A stretch of DNA of 64,000 nt from Ilyonectria destructans (taxonomy: Eukaryota > Ascomycota > Sordariomycetes > Hypocreales > Nectriaceae). Location: contig JAHEWK010000019.1 of the NCBI GenBank assembly GCA_020740775.1, positions 1,146,001 to 1,210,000 of the forward strand. Reading direction: 5' to 3'. A program made the translations under genes and the position numbers. This document shows, one piece after another, positions 58,321 through 64,000 of this stretch. A model generated the notes under the pieces. It did no database searches. It was not told the origin of the DNA and saw only the letters and a program-made list of their open reading frames with translations. Numbering within the stretch: position 1 is the first letter of the stretch; each line of letters begins with the position of its first letter.

Positions 58321-61300
58321 ATGGCCGAGGCTGTGGGACTCGCTGCAAGCGTCATCGCAATCATCGACCTGTCCGCCAAAGTCGCCGTCCTCTGCCTCCA
58401 GTACTCCACCGCTGTGGGGAATGCTAGGGCCGACATCACACACCTCCGAAGCCAGTTGGACGACCTAGGCACAACCCTCCAGGGTGTTCAGCATCTGCTT
58501 GATAACCGGAATAATCAAGCGCTCGCGACGTCGCGAAAACTGGTTGACTCTGTCGATGGCTGCACATCTGAGCTGGTCCAGTTGCAGAGCAGGCTGGATC
58601 CGGGCAAGGCCCATAAGGCGATGCGCCGTTTCGGACTTCGTGCCCTCAAGTGGCCGTTCGATAGCAAGGAGGTCAGCGATATCGTCTCTAACCTAGAACG
58701 CTATGAACGGACTATCACTCTAGGTCTGCAAATCGATCAAACGTAAGTCAGCAAACCGTCTGGATGTTTAAGGTACGATAGACCAGGCTGACGGCATCGT
58801 CCTTGCAGTATGCTTCTCCTTGACATCAGGCAGAGGATCGAAGTCGTCTCGCTCCAACCCGAAGAGCATGTATCCATAGCTCGCAAGCCCTGCTTCAGCC
58901 TACCGTTCGAACGCGATCCTGACTTCGTCGACCGACCCGATATTATAGCATGGATAAAGGAGCAATATACAGGCCCCGTCGGTCGCATGGCCCTTGTAGG
59001 CATGGGCGGATTCGGGTACGAGCCGGAGTGGCTAACGAGCTTGTGCAAGACCATCATCACGCTGACTGGCCGTAGTAAATCGCAGGTCGCTATTCAATTT
59101 GCGCATCACATCCGCGACACGTCACCGCAAACTAGCGTCTTCTGGGTATATACCAGTTCGAAGGCAAGGTTTGAAGAGGCATACCGGTCTATTGCGGACA
59201 CTTTACGGCTACCTAGCCGAAACGATCCCGGCGTCGACGTGCTCGGGCTCGTTCGTGACCGGCTGCAGAGAGAGGAAGCTGGCCCGTGGTTGATGATCTT
59301 GGATAATGTTGACGACGTCAACCTCTTCTACGCCAGCTCCAGCGCCGGAAGAGATAGGACAGTATGCCATCCAGCGGATGAGAACCCTGCTGCACTGAGC
59401 GTGCAGCGGCTACTCGCAGTCTTCCTACCGAAACGCCGCAATGGAACCATCCTTGTCACATCACGCAGCATAGATGCCGCTGAGAAGCTAACAGGTAGCT
59501 ATAAGGCTGTATACAAGATCTCAGCCATGGATGACGCCCAAGCCCTTCAGCTTTTCCGCAACAAGCTGCAGGGAGATTTTGACGAGAATGCCGCTGCTAA
59601 TCTTCTTCATACTCTGGATTATATCCCGTTGGCCATTACCCAGGCGGCGGCGTACATTAACCGTCGCGCCCCCCGCATATCAGTAAAGATATACCTAGAC
59701 GCCTTCCGGGAAAGTGATAAGAAGAAGGGCAGCCTCCTCAACAACGACGCGGGGGATCTTCGACGGGATGAGACTGTCTCCAACTCCGTGGTTACGACGT
59801 GGCAAGTAACCCTTGAACAGATACGCCGCGAGAGACCATCCGCAGCCAACCTGCTTTCACTTATGAGCTTCTTCAATCCACAGGGCATTCCCGAGTTTGT
59901 ACTCCACCACTATAAGGGCGATCTGACGGAGAATGCGGATGGGGTCAAGGACGACGAGTATAATGACGAATTTGAGGATGATCTGGATGTCCTCCGTGGC
60001 TACTCGCTCGTGTCTGTGACATCAACGCGGGATATATGCGAGATGCATTCCCTCGTGCAGTTTTGCACACGAGCTTGGCTGTCTGTGGTTGACGATGCAG
60101 AACGATGGAGACGGGTATTTTTATGGGCTATGTCAAGACATTTCCCATCTGGTGCATTCGAGACCTGGCCCACCTGTCAGATGCTACTTCCTCATATTGA
60201 GTCGATATTGGAGGAGGAGCCACCAAACGAGGACCTGCAGAAGTGGGCCCGTTTGTTGACAAATTGTGCATGGTATATGTTCACTATAGGGAACTACAGG
60301 GCGGCAGAAAATTTAGGTGAAAAAGCAGTCAAAACGAGGGTCAATATGCTGGGAGAGGAGCATCCTGATACGCTGAGCAACATGGCCGACTTGGCGTTGA
60401 CGTACTGGAACCAAGGGCGATGGAAAGAGGCAGAAGAGCTACAGGTGCGAGTGATGGAGACGAGGAAGAATATTCTTGGAGAGGAGCACCCCGATACGTT
60501 GAGCAGCATGAACAACCTGGCGTTGACATATAGGGATCAATGGCGATGGAAGGAGGCGGAAGAGCTACAGGTGCGAGTGATGGAGACGACGAAGACGATG
60601 CTAGGAGAGGAGCATCCCGCTACGCTGACTAGCACAGTCAACCTGGCGTCGACGTATAGGAGCCAAGGGCGATGGAAGGAGGCAGAAGAGCTAGTGGTGC
60701 GAGTGATAGAGATGATGAAGATGGTGCTGGGAGAGAAGCATCCCGATACGCTGATCAGCATGGCCAACCTGGCGTCGACATATACGAATCAAGGGCGATG
60801 GAAAGAGGCGGAAGAGCTAGAGGTGCAAGTGATGGAGATGACGAAGACGGTGCTAGGAGAGAAGCATCCCGATACGCTGACTAGCATCGCCAGCCTGGCG
60901 TCAACATATAGGAACCAAGGGCGGTGGAAAGAGGCAGAAGAGCTACAGGTGCAAGTGATGGAGATGACGAAGACGGTGCTAGGAGAGAAGCATCCCCATA
61001 CGCTGATCAGCATGGGCAACCTGGCATCAACATATAGGAAGCAAGGGCGATGGAAGCAGGCGGAAGAGCTAGAGGTGCGAGTAATGGAGACGATGAAGAT
61101 GGTGCTGGGAGAGGACCATCCCGATACGCTAACTAGCATAGCCAACCTAGCGTTGACATACTGGAACCAAGGGCGGTGGAAAGAGGCAGAAGAGCTACAG
61201 GTGCAAGTAATGGAGACGAGGAAGACTATGCTGGGAGAGGAGCATCCCGATATGCTGAGCAGCATGAACAACCTGGCGTCGACGTATAGGAACCAAGAGC

Positions 61301-61560
61301 GATGGAAGGAGGCAGAAGAGCTACAGGTGCAAGTGATGGAGACGACGAAGAATATTCTTGGAGAGGAGCATCCCCATACGCTGACCAGCATGAGCAACCT
61401 GGCTGTAACCTGGAAACAGCAAGGCCGCACTGGAGATGCTCTAGCTCTAATGCGAAACTGCGTTATCTTACGAGAGCGAGTGCTTGGTATAGACCATCCG
61501 GACGCGGCATCCTCGGCGGTAACTCTGGCTAATTGGGAGGAAGGGAGTGATCTACCATAG
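58321..61560 (+). CDS. NLR/STAND protein: fungal N-terminal domain, NB-ARC, TPR repeats
   Basis: Exons 58321-58742, 58809-59015 and 59076-61560 give 1037 residues. Intron 1 is 66 bp (GTAAGT...CTGAC...GCAG). Intron 2 is 60 bp (59016-59075, GTACGA...CTGAC...GTAG). The N-terminal 140 residues (MAEAVGLAASVIAIIDLSAK...) match the fungal STAND N-terminal (HeLo-like) type that signals cell death or membrane effects. The NB-ARC domain follows: P-loop GMGGFGKS (residues 205-212, Lys211) restored only when intron 2 is removed, Walker B LMILDNVDDV (about 280), GTILVTSRS, and the LDYIPLAIT motif in the GLPL position. From residue 633 come about nine 42-residue kinesin-light-chain-like TPR units (LGEEHPDTL...NLA.TY..QGRWKEAEEL), closing with LGIDHPDAASS. 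Such proteins act in fungal self/nonself recognition and programmed cell death. No frameshift or stop is present, so the gene looks functional. Confidence 0.85.
60343..61476 (+). repeat. Nine 126-bp tandem TPR-coding units
   Basis: Consecutive 126-bp units encode 42-residue TPRs. Units 1-8 differ at only a few positions, mostly in the 14 residues around LGEEHPDTL and the QVQVMET stretch. Unit 9 is divergent (WKQQGRTGDALALMRN). The strong internal identity suggests continuing unit exchange or recent expansion. Confidence 0.85.
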
Positions 61561-61625
61561 AGTATGCAACAGACATGAGGGGACGTCTGGTAGATAAGCA
61601 TCGTGTGCTAGCTCGAGACGGCAAA

Positions 61626-62000
61626 TTACGTCTCCGTGACTGCAGCTACCTTTATCGTGGCCTTGCAGATGAACGCTACTTCTATCTGCAGTTTCCTCCT
61701 TCCGCTGAATAAATAGCTCCAGGTTCGCAGCTGCTTCTCTACTTCCTCCCAGTTTATATTAAATTCGGGGTACGATTTCGATAGTTTCTCTTCGGCTCGG
61801 TCCGAGACAGATACGACGACGCTAGTCTCCTCAGGTTCGTGGCGTTCAGTGGGTGGTGTTTTGTCATGGAGGCGGTTCTCGACCTTTTGCTGCAAAGACT
61901 TCTTCCAGAGCGCACCAGGCGCCAGCACAAGATCTTTCTCGAGTTCTGGATTGTACATGGGCTTAGTTAGTCTTCCTCCCTTGTTAAAAATAATCTCCAT
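61626..62000 (-). CDS. Small conserved-looking protein, unknown function
   Basis: ATG at 62000 (MEIIFNKGGRLTKPMYNPEL) to the stop at 61626 gives 124 residues. It is soluble and charged, with the phrases EKDLVLAPGALWKKSLQQKV, EETSVVVSVSDRAEEKLSKS, INWEEVEKQLRTWSYLFSGR and a beta-like C-terminal end. It has no signal peptide or membrane segment. I have a weak memory of similar ORFs in other ascomycete genomes but cannot name a family or function. It lies tail to tail with the NLR gene, 65 bp apart, and its promoter region abuts an LTR inserted at 62100. It may be part of a larger, truncated gene. Confidence 0.5.
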   Translation of the reverse strand: MEIIFNKGGRLTKPMYNPELEKDLVLAPGALWKKSLQQKVENRLHDKTPPTERHEPEETSVVVSVSDRAEEKLSKSYPEFNINWEEVEKQLRTWSYLFSGRRKLQIEVAFICKATIKVAAVTET

Positions 62001-62099
62001 TTGATAGAGTAGTGAATGTACCGTATTATCTCGAAAATTTGGCCCGACCTGCGGATAATAAATCAGATCCCCTTTTTTGCATGGGACCCATATATTTTG

Positions 62100-62439
62100 T
62101 GTTGGAATATGACCCTGTATTACGAAACCTGTGATAGATCGATATCCTGACCTTAGTCAGAAGGGGGGTCTGATAGCCCCTCTTCTGGCCAGTCCGGATG
62201 ACCGGCACAAGGAATCATCATCACCGCTTTGAACACTATCCATTTGATCAAATTGACCGTAACGGATTGATGCGTGGGTCATGTGGACCATGGGGGTCAG
62301 GTTATGTGTAGAAAGTAAGATGTCTTGTCTATGGATAAGCTGAGCAGATTGTCTTATATGACGGCTAACTGCTCAGTAGATGCCTGGCTTGCCAGGCATC
62401 CCTAGGATACGGCTAGCTGCACGCATCACGGATCCAACA
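62100..62439 (+). mobile_element. Solo LTR, family 2, copy b, with a MITE inside
   Basis: Begins TGTTGG at 62100 and ends CCAACA at 62439. Without the MITE and one duplicated 5-mer it aligns closely with 36042-36223. Flanks TTTTG and TTTTC suggest a decayed 5-bp target duplication. Confidence 0.75.
62268..62428 (-). mobile_element. 161-bp MITE, copy 5, inserted in an LTR
   Basis: Ends TGATGCGTG and CACGCATCA, flanked by exact CGGAT duplications at 62263-62267 and 62429-62433. The paralogous LTR at 36042-36223 has a single CGGAT at this point, so the insertion and its 5-bp duplication can be read directly. Confidence 0.9.
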
Positions 62440-62984
62440 TTTTCTAATATCAAAGCGAAAGGGGCTATACTATATACAGCTAGAGTGCGGCTTGCTACAG
62501 CATCCACAGGTCGGGCCAACTTTTCGAGATAATACAGTATGTCGGCGGGAATTCGTCATATGCCAGATCTTCGTCCCAGTTGCTTAACTGGAGTAATGGC
62601 AGCTGTGAACCATGGCTGCGCTGTTGACTCTGGCTGGCTGGGCTTGCACTGCCGATCTCAAGTCTGGGGGTCCGATAATCAAGCTCGATATCATCATAGG
62701 TTGGATCGTAGCCTGCATTATCCATGGTGGCGAGCTTGTCCAACGTGGCAAGAGGGAAAGCGGAAGACAAGTGCAGATCGCCACAGGGGAATTATCCCAG
62801 GAACGGCAGCCAGGACGCAGCCGACGCGGGGGGGCGTGCCCCAGCAAATGCAACGAGACCCAAATATTCCATAGCATTTGTTGGATAGCGTACGGCACAT
62901 TCAATGTAGGGATTAATGCTCAATAGAGTGTGGATCCTGAATCTGTTGATTGTCTTATCTAGGATCCCCGCGGCACCCTCTTTT
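62440..62984. other. Spacer, no supported gene
   Basis: Overlapping short frames on both strands, none convincing. A GC-rich stretch at 62800-62850. Confidence 0.4.
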
Positions 62985-63083
62985 CTCAAGAGGGGTTTTA
63001 TATCATCTGACTAAGGTTAGGATATCGATCTATCATAGGTTTCGTAATACAGGGTCGCTTTCCAACAGGGTCATCTTCCAACA
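62985..63083 (-). mobile_element. LTR family 2 fragment
   Basis: Inverted, partial copy of the 36042 LTR: CTGACTAAGG, AGGATATCGATCTATCATAG, GGTTTCGTAATACAGGGTC, then a duplicated TTCCAACA end. Internally deleted and 5' truncated. Confidence 0.6.
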
Positions 63084-63088
63084 GAATG

Positions 63089-63154
63089 TGTTGCATACGC
63101 AATTTGCTATATGCAATAGCATAAGTTATTGAATAAATGATGTTAATTGAGAAG
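63089..63154 (-). mobile_element. LTR family 1 fragment
   Basis: Inverted copy of the last ~65 bp of the LTR at 2603-2873 (TGTTGCATACGCAATTTGCT followed by ATATGCAATAGCATAAGTTA). It stops exactly at the next MITE. Confidence 0.65.
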
Positions 63155-63315
63155 TGATGTGTGCAGCTAGCCGTATCCTAAGGATGCCTCGTTTGGCAGG
63201 AATCTACTGAGCAGTTAGCTGTCATATAAGACAATCTGCTCAGGTTATCCATAGACAAGACATCTTACTTTCTACACATAACGTGACCCCCATAGTCCAC
63301 ATGACCCACGCATTA
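63155..63315 (+). mobile_element. 161-bp MITE, copy 6
   Basis: Begins TGATGTGTG and ends CACGCATTA, each with one transition from the consensus. The hairpin is degraded (GCCTCGTTTGGCAGG). The flanks do not match, since the right flank is another MITE. Confidence 0.7.
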
Positions 63316-63414
63316 CTACGGATAAGCTAAGCAAATTGTCTTATACGACGGCTAACTGCTTCCTAGATGCCTGCATACCAGTCATCCCTAGAATACAGAT
63401 AGCTGCACGGTTCA
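63316..63414 (-). mobile_element. MITE copy 7, partial and inverted
   Basis: Starts within the element (CGGATAAGCTAAGCAAATTG) and runs to GCTGCACGGTTCA, about 99 bp. It abuts copy 6, so the two form a head-to-head remnant. Confidence 0.65.
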
Positions 63415-64000
63415 TATGTGGCACAATTAAGTAACGCAGTTTACTTTAATTAATGGATCTTGTTAACCTAATAGCTGCAGTGTGACGATCCGGCTTATTC
63501 TGTACGTTGGTATAGGGTAGGCTGTCATATGCTATAGGGTAGGGGCCTTGATGTAGGGTAGGCTCGAATTGGCCCCTCGGCCGGTTCGGGGGAATGCGTG
63601 CGAAATGGTTTTGCGGTTTGGTGGCCGTGAGTCGATTTTTTTGTTTTCCCATACAAATGAATTTTGCGGAAAATAAAAAGTGGCCCACGAGCCCGGCCTG
63701 GCGTGCGGCCCACTAAAAGTCCGTCGGTGGGTATATGAGAGGGAGGCGAAAGAGCCCGGCCGGAAACGGTCGGGGTCTCGAGCCTCCGCAACACTCTTAG
63801 TGGTCCCGTAAGGCGCCGCGACTCTTTATCAGTACCTGATCTTGCAGATTCCCACTGCGTGGCCCTCTGAACAAGCTTGCAGGCTCCGGCTTCGCTAGCG
63901 GGGGGTTCATAGTGGGCGTCGACCTCCACGAAAGCGACCGCCCAGGCGGTACGGCGTACTGGGGATGCCTGGCTATAGCGGACGTAGGCTTGCCTGCGAC
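63415..64000. other. GC-rich block at the right edge, unidentified
   Basis: From about 63560 the sequence is more GC-rich than its surroundings, with TATATGAGAGGGAGG at 63731-63745 and phrases such as GCCCGGCCGGAAACGGTCGG. A 134-codon minus frame (63525-63929) is open, but I cannot tell whether it is coded. It could be a transcribed spacer or rDNA-derived sequence. No rRNA core sequence is recognisable. Confidence 0.3.

Noticed and set aside
60789..61601. 270-codon open frame on the minus strand inside the NLR gene
   Set aside because: It is the antisense shadow of the 126-bp TPR units. Its apparent repeats (CSSPS..., SSSASFHRPW) only mirror the sense repeats.
63525..63929. 134-codon ORF in the GC-rich right edge
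   Set aside because: High GC alone favours long open frames, there is no recognisable domain, and the region may be non-coding spacer.

Overview
The window looks like accessory, transposon-dense DNA from a filamentous ascomycete (Pezizomycotina). The evidence is short introns of 50-76 bp with GT(or GC)...CTRAC...AG signals, Tad-like LINE, Tc1/mariner, LTR and Helitron relics, a fungal STAND/NLR gene with tandem TPR repeats, and AT-rich blocks whose repeat copies differ from intact copies by C-to-T and G-to-A changes, as expected of repeat-induced point mutation (RIP). I cannot name the species. Recognisable host genes are few and widely spaced.

Left part (1-28 kb): a Pro/Ser-rich protein (3538-5115, -), a multi-exon multi-pass membrane protein (7531-9639, -), a two-finger C2H2 transcription factor (17334-18429, -) and a secreted FAD-dependent oxidoreductase-like protein (25821-27461, -). 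Between them lie relics: an AGC kinase N-terminus (12.2 kb), a LINE ORF1 (15.4-16.4 kb), a LINE zinc-knuckle tail (10.9 kb), a WD40-repeat fragment (19.7 kb), solo LTRs and MITEs.

Middle (28-38.5 kb): a strongly AT-rich, RIP-like block (30.5-32 kb), a membrane-protein relic, a Tc1 element with clear 5'-CAGT ends and TA flanks (33082-34459), and a 5'-truncated LINE ending in RNase H (36.97-38.5 kb).

38.8-57.6 kb: two related but diverged Helitrons lie tail to tail. Each has a long Rep-helicase gene and a divergently transcribed accessory gene of unknown function. The left Rep-helicase (40879-47488, +) is broken by two nonsense codons only. The right one (48925-55672, -) can be read as a 2224-residue protein with one intron and no defect, so it may be autonomous.

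58.3-61.6 kb: an intact NLR gene (fungal STAND N-terminal domain, NB-ARC, about nine TPR units). A 60-bp in-frame intron splits its P-loop between the last Gly and the catalytic Lys. The right end is a nest of LTR fragments and MITEs, then a GC-rich block that I cannot identify.

A 161-bp MITE family (six full copies and one partial) with 5-bp target-site duplications runs through the window. One copy can be compared directly with an unoccupied site in a paralogous LTR, also in this window.
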